From: Dyella_A sp035685805
GTDB taxonomy: Bacteria; Pseudomonadota; Gammaproteobacteria; Xanthomonadales; Rhodanobacteraceae
Assembly: GCF_035685805.1 (NCBI RefSeq)
Contig: NZ_DASSAB010000015.1
Span: 1 to 64,000, forward strand
Direction: 5' to 3'
Length of the DNA: 64,000 bases
This document shows positions 17,282 to 26,039 of the stretch, in pieces. The notes beneath the pieces are model-generated. The model had not been told where the DNA came from and did no database searches. It worked only from the letters and a program-made list of their open reading frames with translations. The position numbers and the translations under genes are program-made. Position 1 is the first letter of the stretch; each line of letters opens with the position of its first letter.

Positions 17282-19768
17282 ATGCATCGAAATCGATCCA
17301 CCAGGGGCGGGGCCGAAGGCGCCCGAAGGCGCCCGTCGCGGATGCCGCTGGCTGGCGCCATCTGCCTGGCCATCGCGGCGCCTGCCGCGTTTGCCCAGGA
17401 CACCGGCCAGGCATCCACCAGCACGACGCCGGCGAAGGACCAGAAGATCGCCGAGCTCGGCGCCGTCACGGTGACCGCACAGAAGCGCACCGAAAACCTG
17501 CAGAAGGTGCCGGTCAGCATCCAGGTGCTGGGCACCGAGCGGTTGCAGGAGCTGCACGTCAAGAGCTTCGACGACTACGTGAAGTACCTTCCGAGCGTCT
17601 CCTACCAGACCTTCGGCCCGGGCTTTGCGCAGATCTACATGCGCGGCGTGGCGTCCGGTGGCGACGGCAACCATTCCGGCTCGCTGCCCAGCGTGGGCGT
17701 GTACCTGGACGAGGAGCCGGTGACCACCATCCAGGGCCCGCTCGACATCCACATGTACGACATTGCGCGGGTAGAGGCGTTGTCCGGTCCGCAAGGCACG
17801 CTCTACGGCGCCAGCGCCGAGGCCGGCGCGTTGCGCATCATCACCAACAAACCCGACCCCAGCGGCTTTGCCGCCAACTACAGCCTGGGCACCAGCACCG
17901 TGAAGAACGGCGGGCTTGGTTATACCGGCGAGGGCATGATCAACATCCCGCTGTCCGCCGGCGCAGCGGTGCGCGTGGTGGGGTGGCACGAGCACGACGC
18001 CGGTTTCATCGACAACACCCCGGGCTCGCGCACCTTCCCCGTCTCCGGCATCACCGTCAGCAACGACCGCTGCACGTCGACGCCGACACTCGTCTGCACC
18101 GGCCGCGCCAAAAACTCCTACAACGACGTGGACACCACCGGCGCGCGCGCCGCGTTGAAGGTCGACCTCAGTGACGAGTGGACGATCAGCCCCACGCTGA
18201 TGGGCCAGCAGACCAAGTCCAACGGCGCGTTCGCGGTTGATCCGCAGGTTGGCGATCTGGCGGTAACGCACTTCTATCCGGAGCGCGCAAACGATCGCTG
18301 GTGGCAGGCGGCGATGACGGTCGAAGGCAAGGTCGGCAACTTCGACATCACCTACGCCTTCGCCCACCTCAAGCGCCACACCGAGGAGGACAGCGACTAC
18401 AGCGACTACTCGTTCTGGTACGACACCCTGGCCGGCTACGGCGCGTACATCTATGACAACAGCGGCGCCCTGATCAACCCGTCGCAGTACATCCAGGCCC
18501 GCGACCGCTACGCCAAGACCAGCCACGAGCTGCGTATCGCCTCGCCCAGCGACGAGCGCCTGCGTCTGGTGGCCGGCGTGTTCTGGCAGCGCCAGACCCA
18601 CGATATCCAGCAGCGCTACAAGATCGACAATCTGGCCGACTCGCTCGATACCCCGGGCTGGCCCGACACGCTGTGGCTGACTAAACAGACCCGCGTCGAC
18701 AAGGACGAGGCGGTGTTCGGCGAGCTGTCCTATGACTTTATCCCCGACACGCTCACCGGCACCCTCGGCGGACGTTACTTCCGCGCCGACAACAGCCTGG
18801 GCGGCTACTTCGGCTTCAGCTCGGGCTTCTTCCCGGGATCGAGCTACGGCGAGGCCGGCTGCATCTCGCCACAGCCCTACCACGGCGCGCCCTGCCTGGA
18901 CTTCGACAAGCGCGTGCGCGAGACGGGGTCGCTGAGCAAGGCGAACCTCACCTGGAACATCACGCCGACCAAGATGGTTTACGTCACGCGGTCGGAAGGC
19001 TATCGGCCCGGCGGCATCAACCGGCGCGGCACGCTCCCGCCGTACAAGGCCGACTACCTCACCAACTACGAGGCGGGCTGGAAGACAACCTGGTTCAACA
19101 ACCGCCTCTCGTGGAACGGCTCGGTGTTCCGCCAGACCTGGAAGGATTTCCAGTTCTCGATCCTGGGCGCCAACGGCCTCACCGAGATCAAGAACGCCAA
19201 CCAGGCGCGCATCGACGGGCTGGAATCCGAACTGAACTGGGCGGCGACCTACAACCTGCAGCTCACCGCGGGCGTGGCGCTGTACGACGCCAAACTCACG
19301 GCGAACTATTGCGGGTTCACCGACGCGAACGGCACGCCGGTGACCGACTGTCCCGGCGCGGAAGAAGCGCCCAAGGGCACGCAGTTGCCGATCACGCCGC
19401 GCTTCAAGGGCAACCTCGGCGCCCGCTACACCTTCGACGTGGGCGAGAACGAGGGGTTCCTGCAGGCGGCGGTGGTACACGTGGGGGAGCGCACGTCGGA
19501 CCTCCGGCTGGTCGAGCGGTCGCTGCTGGGCAAGCTGTCGGCGTACAACACGCTGGACCTGTCCGCCGGCTACCGCAGGAACGGCTGGTCGATCGACGTT
19601 TACATAAACAACGTGTTCGACAAGCGCGCCGAGATTGCCAAGTACGCCGAATGCGCGGAAGCGGTCTGCGCGGCCCACGACGTGGTGCCGGACTATCCGA
19701 ACGGCCAGGTATATACGGTCACCAACCAGCCGCGTCTGCTTGGGGTGCGATTTACCCAGGACTTCTAG
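17282..19768 (+). CDS. TonB-dependent outer-membrane receptor
   Basis: This 828-aa protein has a signal peptide (RMPLAGAICLAIAAPAAFAQ) and a plug domain with the N-terminal motif ELGAVTVTAQKRTENLQKVP. The plug core is VEALSGPQGTLYGASAEAGA. A 22-strand-type barrel ends in PRLLGVRFTQDF. It belongs to the group of receptors common in Sphingomonadales and Lysobacterales with largely unknown ligands. A clear GAGGGAGGGG ribosome site precedes the ATG at 17282, although the frame is open further upstream inside the sulfotransferase gene. Pairing with a sulfotransferase suggests a sulfated or modified ligand, which is inference. Confidence 0.92.
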   Translation: MHRNRSTRGGAEGARRRPSRMPLAGAICLAIAAPAAFAQDTGQASTSTTPAKDQKIAELGAVTVTAQKRTENLQKVPVSIQVLGTERLQELHVKSFDDYVKYLPSVSYQTFGPGFAQIYMRGVASGGDGNHSGSLPSVGVYLDEEPVTTIQGPLDIHMYDIARVEALSGPQGTLYGASAEAGALRIITNKPDPSGFAANYSLGTSTVKNGGLGYTGEGMINIPLSAGAAVRVVGWHEHDAGFIDNTPGSRTFPVSGITVSNDRCTSTPTLVCTGRAKNSYNDVDTTGARAALKVDLSDEWTISPTLMGQQTKSNGAFAVDPQVGDLAVTHFYPERANDRWWQAAMTVEGKVGNFDITYAFAHLKRHTEEDSDYSDYSFWYDTLAGYGAYIYDNSGALINPSQYIQARDRYAKTSHELRIASPSDERLRLVAGVFWQRQTHDIQQRYKIDNLADSLDTPGWPDTLWLTKQTRVDKDEAVFGELSYDFIPDTLTGTLGGRYFRADNSLGGYFGFSSGFFPGSSYGEAGCISPQPYHGAPCLDFDKRVRETGSLSKANLTWNITPTKMVYVTRSEGYRPGGINRRGTLPPYKADYLTNYEAGWKTTWFNNRLSWNGSVFRQTWKDFQFSILGANGLTEIKNANQARIDGLESELNWAATYNLQLTAGVALYDAKLTANYCGFTDANGTPVTDCPGAEEAPKGTQLPITPRFKGNLGARYTFDVGENEGFLQAAVVHVGERTSDLRLVERSLLGKLSAYNTLDLSAGYRRNGWSIDVYINNVFDKRAEIAKYAECAEAVCAAHDVVPDYPNGQVYTVTNQPRLLGVRFTQDF

Positions 19769-19796
19769 CAGTTCATGCCTGCATCAGTGTCACAGG

Positions 19797-19826
19797 AGCC
19801 CCGGCGCAAGCCGGGGCTTCTTGTTT
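19797..19826 (+). terminator. Rho-independent terminator after the TonB receptor
   Basis: A 9-bp stem AGCCCCGGC / GCCGGGGCT with a GCAA loop is followed by the T-rich TCTTGTTT. It is placed 29 bases after the receptor stop. Confidence 0.85.
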
Positions 19827-19875
19827 GTCCGGGATTTTCAGGCATCGCAGGTTCAGTGACTGGCGGATTTCCACG

Positions 19876-19911
19876 CACAAAAAAAACCGGCCACCCGAAG
19901 GTGGCCGGTTT
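19876..19911 (-). terminator. Terminator of the Ala-rich lipoprotein gene
   Basis: A 12-bp perfect stem (19884-19895 with 19900-19911, loop CGAA) is followed on the minus strand by a run of T. It lies 25 bases after the lipoprotein stop, facing the receptor terminator. Confidence 0.85.
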
Positions 19912-19935
19912 CGTGCGTCTAAAACGCGTGGACGA

Positions 19936-20343
19936 TTACTTGTCCTTGGCGTCTTCAGCAGCGTCCTTCGCGTTGTCGGCAGCGTCCTTGGCAGCGTCGG
20001 CAGCCTTGTCGGCCTGGTCAGCAGCGTTGTCGGCGGCGTCCTGCGCGCGATTGGTCATGGCCGAATCAACCATGCCATCACCGGCGGACGTGGCCTTGGC
20101 AGCAGCCTGCTGGGCCTGATCGGCAGCCATGCTGGCCGTGTTTGCCTGCATCTTGGCCTGCTCAGCTGCCTGCTCTGCACCCGTGGTCGGGGCAGTTGCC
20201 GCGGCCTGCTGGGCCTTTTCAGAAGCCTGCTGAGCCTGGTCAGCGGACTGCTGGGCATCCTGCGCGGAATCCTGCGCGCCGTTGCTGCAAGCCGCCAGCA
20301 GCGCGACGAGCGCGGAGGCGAGTAGGGTACGCGTGAACTTCAT
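19936..20343 (-). CDS. Ala/Gln/Asp-rich small lipoprotein, coiled coil
   Basis: This 135-aa lipoprotein has a signal peptide MKFTRTLLASALVALLAAC, with the lipobox LAAC giving an acylated Cys. The mature part is almost entirely A, Q, D, K, E and T in a short-period pattern (AQQSADQAQQASEKAQQAA, then AADNAADQADKAADAAKDAA) and should form a long amphipathic helix or coiled coil. It looks like an Lpp-type or LEA-like envelope spacer. Function is unknown. It has its own strong terminator and AAGGAGATCC upstream of the ATG, which suggests a well-expressed monocistronic gene. Confidence 0.8.
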   Translation of the reverse strand: MKFTRTLLASALVALLAACSNGAQDSAQDAQQSADQAQQASEKAQQAAATAPTTGAEQAAEQAKMQANTASMAADQAQQAAAKATSAGDGMVDSAMTNRAQDAADNAADQADKAADAAKDAADNAKDAAEDAKDK

Positions 20344-20505
20344 AGTGGATCTCCTTTGCCGTGGAATGCCGTTTGGCCGCGTATTAATAGCGCGTTCCCG
20401 TTAAAGGCGCTACCGCTTTCGCGAAGTAGTTGAAGCGCTATTAATGCGGCCGTTAAGCGTTTTATCTGAAACGCGTGGGGATTGTTGATCTGCCCGTGTG
20501 ACGAT

Positions 20506-21690
20506 TCAGTCGACGCGCTCCACCGCAATGGCAGTGGCTTCGCCGCCGCCGATGCACAGTGCCGCCACGCCACGCTTCAGGCCACGCACCTTCAGAGCGT
20601 TGAGCAGGGTCACCACCAGCCGCGCGCCACTGGCACCGATCGGATGGCCAAGTGCGCAGGCGCCGCCGTTGACGTTCACCTTGTCGTGCGAGATGCCCAG
20701 TTCGCGGATCGGCGCCATGGCCACCACGGCGAACGCCTCATTGATCTCGAACAGGTCCACGTCTTCCACCTTCCAGCCGGCCTTGTCGAGCACCTTCTGG
20801 ATCGCACCGACCGGCGCGGTGGTGAACCACTCCGGCTCCTGCGAGTGGGTGGCGTGGGCGACGATGCGGGCAAGCGGAGCCAGCCCGCGTGCCTTCGCGT
20901 CGTCAGCGGACAGCAGCACCACCGCAGCCGCACCGTCGGAGATGCTCGACGAGCTGGCGGCGGTGATGGTGCCGTTCTCTTTCTTGAACGCCGGGCGCAG
21001 CGTGGGGATCTTGCTGGTGTCCGAGCGGCCGGGCTGCTCATCGGTATCCACCACCACGTCGCCCTTGCGGCCGGACACGGTCACCGGCGTGATCTCGCCG
21101 GCGAACGCGCCGTTCTTCTGCGCATCCAGCGCGCGGTTCACCGAGGCGGTGGCAAAAGCGTCCTGCTCCTCGCGGGTGAAGTGGTACTTGTCGGCGCACA
21201 GTTCGCCGAACACGCCCATGGCCTTGCCGTCGTAGGGATTGGTGAGGCCGTCCCACGCCATGTGGTCGACCAGCTGACCGTCGCCGTAGCGGATGCCGGT
21301 GCGGGCGTTGACCATGTGCGGCGCGTTGGTCATCGACTCCATGCCGCCGGCCACCACCACGCCGACCGAACCGGCCTTGATCAGGTCGTGACCGAGCATG
21401 ATCGCCTTCATGCCCGAGCCGCACACCTTGTTGATGGTGGTGCAGCCGGCCGACAGCGGCAGCCCGGCGCCGATCGATGCCTGCCGCGCCGGGGCCTGGC
21501 CGAGGTTGGCCGGCAGCACGCAGCCCATGATGACCTCGCCGACGTCCGCGGCAGCGACGCCGGACTGCTCGATCGCCGCCTTGATGGCGGTAGCGCCGAG
21601 CTTGGGCGTGGGCACGCCGGTGAACTGGCCGAGAAAGGAACCGATGGCGGTGCGCTTGGCACCGACGATGACAACACTGACGTCAGACAT
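20506..21690 (-). CDS. atoB: Acetyl-CoA C-acetyltransferase (thiolase)
   Basis: This 394-aa biosynthetic/degradative thiolase interconverts acetoacetyl-CoA and two acetyl-CoA. The nucleophilic Cys lies in INKVCGSGMKAIMLG (about residue 89). The catalytic His is in NEAFAVVAMA and the second Cys in CIGGGEATA. The GGACALGHPIGASGARL motif is complete. In this context it would process acetoacetyl-CoA made from the LiuE product, though a role in polyhydroxybutyrate or ketone metabolism is equally possible. The ATG at 21690 is chosen for family length; the open frame continues upstream without homology. Confidence 0.93.
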   Translation of the reverse strand: MSDVSVVIVGAKRTAIGSFLGQFTGVPTPKLGATAIKAAIEQSGVAAADVGEVIMGCVLPANLGQAPARQASIGAGLPLSAGCTTINKVCGSGMKAIMLGHDLIKAGSVGVVVAGGMESMTNAPHMVNARTGIRYGDGQLVDHMAWDGLTNPYDGKAMGVFGELCADKYHFTREEQDAFATASVNRALDAQKNGAFAGEITPVTVSGRKGDVVVDTDEQPGRSDTSKIPTLRPAFKKENGTITAASSSSISDGAAAVVLLSADDAKARGLAPLARIVAHATHSQEPEWFTTAPVGAIQKVLDKAGWKVEDVDLFEINEAFAVVAMAPIRELGISHDKVNVNGGACALGHPIGASGARLVVTLLNALKVRGLKRGVAALCIGGGEATAIAVERVD

Positions 21691-21906
21691 GGGATTCTCC
21701 GGGGAAGCCTGGGCGCGATGGCGCGATAGGCACCGGCCGATTATCGCAGCCCCTCCGGAGGGCGGCAAACCGCGCCATGCGGCGTTCCGGCGCACGAAAA
21801 TGCAGGCGGAACTGTGCTCCGGGTTGTGCCAATATCGGCGCCGGAGCGCGCAGGGCATGGAGCCGCCGCGGTACTCCCTTTCCAACCGGTTTCAGGGGAA
21901 ACAAAG

Positions 21907-24705
21907 ATGAGCAAGCAAGGACTGACGCTGATGCAGCGTCGCATGCCGTTGGTGATCGCCGCGGCCCTCGGACTGGCTGGCTGCGGTGGCGGTGGCGGCA
22001 ATGTCCGTTCGCCTGCTCCGCCCCCCGCGCCGCCGCCGCCCGCGCCCACCGATCAGCCGGCGATCGACGCGCACCTCACCGTGACCAACGCCAATGCAGC
22101 GCACGCGGCCGGCTTCACCGGCGCCGGCGTCACCATCGGCATCGTCGACACCGGCATCAACCCGGACCATCCCGCGCTGAAAGGCCGGGTGAAGGCGCTG
22201 TTGCTGTACGTCGACCCGGCCAAGAACGACACCACCAAGGGCGACGTCGTCGGACACGGCACCTGGACCAGCCAGATCGCTGCGGGCAAGCCCTTCGGCC
22301 AGTGGCCTGGCGGCATCGCGCCCGATGCCGAGCTGGTTTCGGCGCGCATCATCAGCGACACGCCGCCGAAGGACGACGGCAGCGGCCAGGGCAACAAGGT
22401 CGAGCCTGCCGATGCGGACTTTTTCGGGCAGTACCTGCTGCCGGACCTGATCAACAACGGCGTGGAGATCATGAACAACTCCTGGGGCGGGCTGTATTTC
22501 GACCCGTCCAATGCCGCCCAGGTCGGCACCGCGTTCGGCGACGCGTTCCGCCCGTTCGTGGTCGACCACGACGGCCTGGTGGTGTTCGCTACCGGCAACG
22601 AGGGGCAGGCACAGCCGTCCGACACGGCGGCCATCCCCTACTACGCGCCAGATCTCGAGCGCGGCTGGCTGGCGGTGGCGGCCTATGATTCGATCAACCC
22701 GGAAAAGCAGCAGCTGGCGTCCTATTCCAACGCCTGCGGCAAGGCCATGAACTACTGCCTGGTGGCACCGGGCGACGTGGTCATCACCGGCGCCGACGAT
22801 ACGGCCGGCAATCCCACCTATTACGTGGTGCAGGGCACCTCGTTCTCCACTCCCGCGGTGGCCGGTGCGGCGGCGGACGTGTGGCAGGCATTCCCGTACT
22901 TCAACAACGATCTGGTGCGGCAGACCCTGCTGGGCACCGCCAAGGATCTGGGCACCCCCGGCGTCGACGCGACCTTCGGCTACGGCTTGCTCGACGTGGG
23001 CAAGGCGGTCAAGGGGCCGGCGCAGTTCAACTGGGGCAACGTCACCGTCAACTTCACCGGCGAGTCGAGCTGGGACAACCCGATTTCCGGTGCCGGCAGC
23101 CTGATCAAGCAGGGCACCGGCACGCTGTCGCTCAGTCAGCCATCCAGCTACACCGGCACCACCCAGGTGCAGGGCGGTGGCCTGATCGCGGATTCGCTCG
23201 CCGGCAGCGTCACCATTGCCGCCAACGCGGGTTTTGGTGCCAACCACGTGGGCGGCAACATCACCAACGCGGGCACGCTGGACCTGGGCAATGCAGGCGG
23301 TACCACGCTCGACGGCAAGTACGTGCAGCAGGTGGGCGGCCGGCTGGCGCTGTCGCTGGGCTCGATCCTCACCGTGTCCGGCAAGGCCACGATCAACGGT
23401 GGCGACCTCTACGTCTATGACAAGAACAGCAACTACACCGTCAACTCGCACACCGACGTGCTGGACGCTGCCGGCGGCCTGACCGGCACCTTCAGCGCGC
23501 TCACCACGCCGACCAACGTGCTGCTCACCGCAACACTCAACTACGACGCCACCAGCGCCTGGCTGAACGTTCAGCAGGTCAACGTCACCCAGGTTTCCGG
23601 CACCAGTTACACGGCGGCATCGTTCGGCGCGGCGCAGCGCGTGCAGGGAGCGTTCGAGCAGCTCAACAGCGCGCTGGGTTCGGGCGCAGCGCCAAGTGGC
23701 CAGTTCCTGGCCGGTGCGGCGAGCCTGCAGCATGTGGCCAGCACGGAGGCACTGCAGCAGTCGCTGCAGAGCCTGTCGGGCCAGCTGCACGCCGCCAGCG
23801 CAGCGATGACCTTCGAAGCGATCGACGCGGGCACCCGCGCGCTGTCCGATCACGTCGACCAGCTGCTCGACGCGCCGCAGCCCAGCGCGTGGAGCCAGAA
23901 CCTCGGCTATCACGGCTCGATGTCGCGCGCCGGCTACGGCAACGTGGGCGTGGATCTCAGCGGCTGGATGACCGGCGCCGATCGCCGCCTTGGTGCCAAC
24001 GGCTTTGCCGGCTACGCGATCAGCCAGGCCGACGGCCTGGGCCGCCTCGCCGAGTCCGCCGATCAGGGCCGCAGCCACGCGATGGAGGCGATGCTCTACG
24101 GCGGCGTGGTGAAGAACGCGTGGTACGCGGTGGGCCGTTTCGGCGCGGGCCACTACCGCGAGACGATGCGCCGCGCGGTGCAGCTGGGCAGCTTCGGCAG
24201 CGGCGTGGCCAGCAACACCAACGGCCGCTACGGCGTGGCCTACGGCGAGAGCGGTTACCGCTTCGGCGTCGGCGGCATGCATCTCACGCCGTACGCGAAC
24301 CTGCAGTACGCGCAGATCCGCCGCGACGCCTTCAGCGAAACCGGTGGCAGCGGCTTCGGCCTGAAGACGCCCTCGCAGACCATCGCGCGCTGGCAGGCCG
24401 GCGTGGGCCTGCGCGCCAGCCAGGGCTGGACCCTGGGCAACGGCTCGCGCCTGGAGTGGACCGGCCACCTGCAGTGGCAGCGCGCGTTCGGCCTGCGCGG
24501 CGACGTGTTCGAAGCCAGCTTCACCGGGGTGGACCAGTGGGCGCCGGTGGGCGGTATCGGCGTGGCGCGCTACGGCGGCGTGGTCGGTACCGGGCTGGAC
24601 TGGACGCTCTCCGAGCGCAGCAGCCTGGCGCTCGGAGTGGACCAGTACCTCGGCCAGCGCGATCGCGCGCGCATGGCCACGGCGAGTTACCGGCTCGCGT
24701 TCTAG
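21907..24705 (+). CDS. Subtilisin-family autotransporter lipoprotein (NalP-like)
   Basis: This 932-aa surface protease has a signal peptide ending in the lipobox LAGC (Cys26), then a Gly/Pro-rich linker. An S8 peptidase domain follows with the complete triad: Asp81 in IVDTGIN, His117 in GHGTW and Ser312 in GTSFSTP. After it come autotransporter-associated beta-strand repeats (SGAGSLIKQGTGTLSLSQ, then IADSLAGSVTIAANAGFG). A C-terminal autotransporter barrel starts near SAWSQNLGYHGS and ends in YRLAF. The combination of lipobox and subtilase resembles NalP of Neisseria, which trims other surface proteins. GGGGAAACAAAG precedes the ATG. Confidence 0.9.
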   Translation: MSKQGLTLMQRRMPLVIAAALGLAGCGGGGGNVRSPAPPPAPPPPAPTDQPAIDAHLTVTNANAAHAAGFTGAGVTIGIVDTGINPDHPALKGRVKALLLYVDPAKNDTTKGDVVGHGTWTSQIAAGKPFGQWPGGIAPDAELVSARIISDTPPKDDGSGQGNKVEPADADFFGQYLLPDLINNGVEIMNNSWGGLYFDPSNAAQVGTAFGDAFRPFVVDHDGLVVFATGNEGQAQPSDTAAIPYYAPDLERGWLAVAAYDSINPEKQQLASYSNACGKAMNYCLVAPGDVVITGADDTAGNPTYYVVQGTSFSTPAVAGAAADVWQAFPYFNNDLVRQTLLGTAKDLGTPGVDATFGYGLLDVGKAVKGPAQFNWGNVTVNFTGESSWDNPISGAGSLIKQGTGTLSLSQPSSYTGTTQVQGGGLIADSLAGSVTIAANAGFGANHVGGNITNAGTLDLGNAGGTTLDGKYVQQVGGRLALSLGSILTVSGKATINGGDLYVYDKNSNYTVNSHTDVLDAAGGLTGTFSALTTPTNVLLTATLNYDATSAWLNVQQVNVTQVSGTSYTAASFGAAQRVQGAFEQLNSALGSGAAPSGQFLAGAASLQHVASTEALQQSLQSLSGQLHAASAAMTFEAIDAGTRALSDHVDQLLDAPQPSAWSQNLGYHGSMSRAGYGNVGVDLSGWMTGADRRLGANGFAGYAISQADGLGRLAESADQGRSHAMEAMLYGGVVKNAWYAVGRFGAGHYRETMRRAVQLGSFGSGVASNTNGRYGVAYGESGYRFGVGGMHLTPYANLQYAQIRRDAFSETGGSGFGLKTPSQTIARWQAGVGLRASQGWTLGNGSRLEWTGHLQWQRAFGLRGDVFEASFTGVDQWAPVGGIGVARYGGVVGTGLDWTLSERSSLALGVDQYLGQRDRARMATASYRLAF

Positions 24706-24731
24706 GTCGGCAGTCGGCACGTCGTGGTAAC

Positions 24732-24765
24732 GAAAACGGCCCGCATTGCGCGGGCCGTTTTCATT
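24732..24765. terminator. Bidirectional terminator between the autotransporter and liuA
   Basis: A 13-bp perfect stem GAAAACGGCCCGC / GCGGGCCGTTTTC with a 5-base loop has A/T runs on both sides, so it can serve both convergent genes. Confidence 0.85.
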
Positions 24766-24787
24766 CGAGCATCGGTGGCGAAGCGGA

Positions 24788-25945
24788 TCAGCTCTTGCCG
24801 TGAAACAGCTCGCGTCCGATCAGCATGCGGCGGATCTCGTTGGTGCCGGCACCGATCTCGTACAGCTTGGCATCGCGCAGCAGGCGGCCGGCCGGGTACT
24901 CGTTGATGTAGCCGTTGCCGCCCAGCGCCTGGATCGCCTCCAGCGCCACCTTCACCGCATTGGACGAGGCATTGAGCAGGCAGGCGGCCGGATCGATGCG
25001 CGACTTGTGCCCGGCATCGAGCTGCTGCGCCACCATGTAGGCAAAGCCGCGCGAGGACTGCAGCGCCGTGTACATGTCGGCCACCTTCGCCTGCATCATG
25101 CCGAAGGTGCCGATCGGCGCGTTGAACTGCTTGCGCTCGCGCACGTAGGGCAGGGTGAGATCCAGCGCCGCCTGCATCAGGCCGAGCGGGCCGCCGGAGA
25201 GCACCAGCCGCTCGGTGTCCAGGCCGCTCATCAGCACGCGCACACCTTCGTTGACTTCGCCGACGATGTTCTCGGCCGGGATCTCGCAATCCTCGAACAC
25301 CAGCTCGCAGGTGTTCGAGCCGCGCATGCCGAGCTTGTCGAGCTTCTGCGCCGTGGTGAACCCCTTCATGCCCTTCTCGATGATGAAGGCGGTCATGCAG
25401 CGGCTGCCGGCAGCGCGCGGCGCGGTGCGCATGTACACCAGCAGCACGTCGGCGTCGGGGCCGTTGGTGATCCACATCTTGGTGCCGTTGGCGACCCACA
25501 CGTCGCCCTTCAACTCGGCGCGGCAGCTCATCGAGCCGACCACGTCGGAGCCGGCGCCCGGCTCGCTCATCGCCAGCGCGCCTACGTACTCGCCCGAGCA
25601 CAGCTTGGGGATGTACTTCTGGCGCTGCGCCTCGTTGCCGTTGTGGAAGATGTTCTGCACGGCGAGGTTGGAGTGCGCGCCATAGGACAGCCCCACCGAC
25701 CCGGACGCGCGGGAGATCTCCTCCATCGCCACCGTGTGCGCCAGAAAGCCCATGCCGCTGCCGCCGTACTCCACCGGAATGGTGATGCCGAGCAGGCCCA
25801 GCTCGCCGAACTTGCGCCACAGGTCGGAGGGGAACGCGTTGTTGCGGTCCACCTGGTCGGCGCGCGGGGCGATCTCCTTCTCCGCAAACGCGTGCACGGT
25901 TTCACGCAGCAGGTCGATGTCTTCGCCGAGGGGGAACGGACGCAT
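24788..25945 (-). CDS. liuA: Isovaleryl-CoA dehydrogenase
   Basis: This 385-aa FAD-dependent acyl-CoA dehydrogenase oxidises isovaleryl-CoA to 3-methylcrotonyl-CoA in leucine degradation. It shows the ALAMSEPGAGSDVVGSM and KMWITNGPDADVLLVY signatures, DKLGMRGSNTCELVFEDC, and the C-terminal GGNGYINEYPAGRLLRDAKL plus IGAGTNEIRRMLIGREL. The catalytic glutamate of this subfamily, in the SGGPLGLMQAALD region, is not at the usual C-terminal place, as expected for IVD. The start at 25945 has AAGGAG nine bases upstream; an in-frame ATG eight codons earlier lacks one. Confidence 0.93.
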   Translation of the reverse strand: MRPFPLGEDIDLLRETVHAFAEKEIAPRADQVDRNNAFPSDLWRKFGELGLLGITIPVEYGGSGMGFLAHTVAMEEISRASGSVGLSYGAHSNLAVQNIFHNGNEAQRQKYIPKLCSGEYVGALAMSEPGAGSDVVGSMSCRAELKGDVWVANGTKMWITNGPDADVLLVYMRTAPRAAGSRCMTAFIIEKGMKGFTTAQKLDKLGMRGSNTCELVFEDCEIPAENIVGEVNEGVRVLMSGLDTERLVLSGGPLGLMQAALDLTLPYVRERKQFNAPIGTFGMMQAKVADMYTALQSSRGFAYMVAQQLDAGHKSRIDPAACLLNASSNAVKVALEAIQALGGNGYINEYPAGRLLRDAKLYEIGAGTNEIRRMLIGRELFHGKS

Positions 25946-26039
25946 GCGGTGCAACTCCTTAAGGTTCAAAGCCGGTCAATGGTAACGCGCCGGCCTGGCG
26001 TGGCCTTGGCGCGTCGCACAACGTGTACCGCGTGGCCGC

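Noticed and set aside
15189..17414. Long minus-strand open frame opposite the TPR-sulfotransferase
   Set aside because: Low-complexity R/Q/H-rich translation without domain. The opposite strand encodes a complete, well-motivated protein.
17252..19678. 808-codon frame antisense to the TonB receptor
   Set aside because: A GC-driven shadow frame; the receptor has signal peptide, plug and barrel motifs.
21892..24720. 942-codon frame antisense to the autotransporter
   Set aside because: Valine/arginine/glycine-rich mirror of the autotransporter codons, no start signals or domain.
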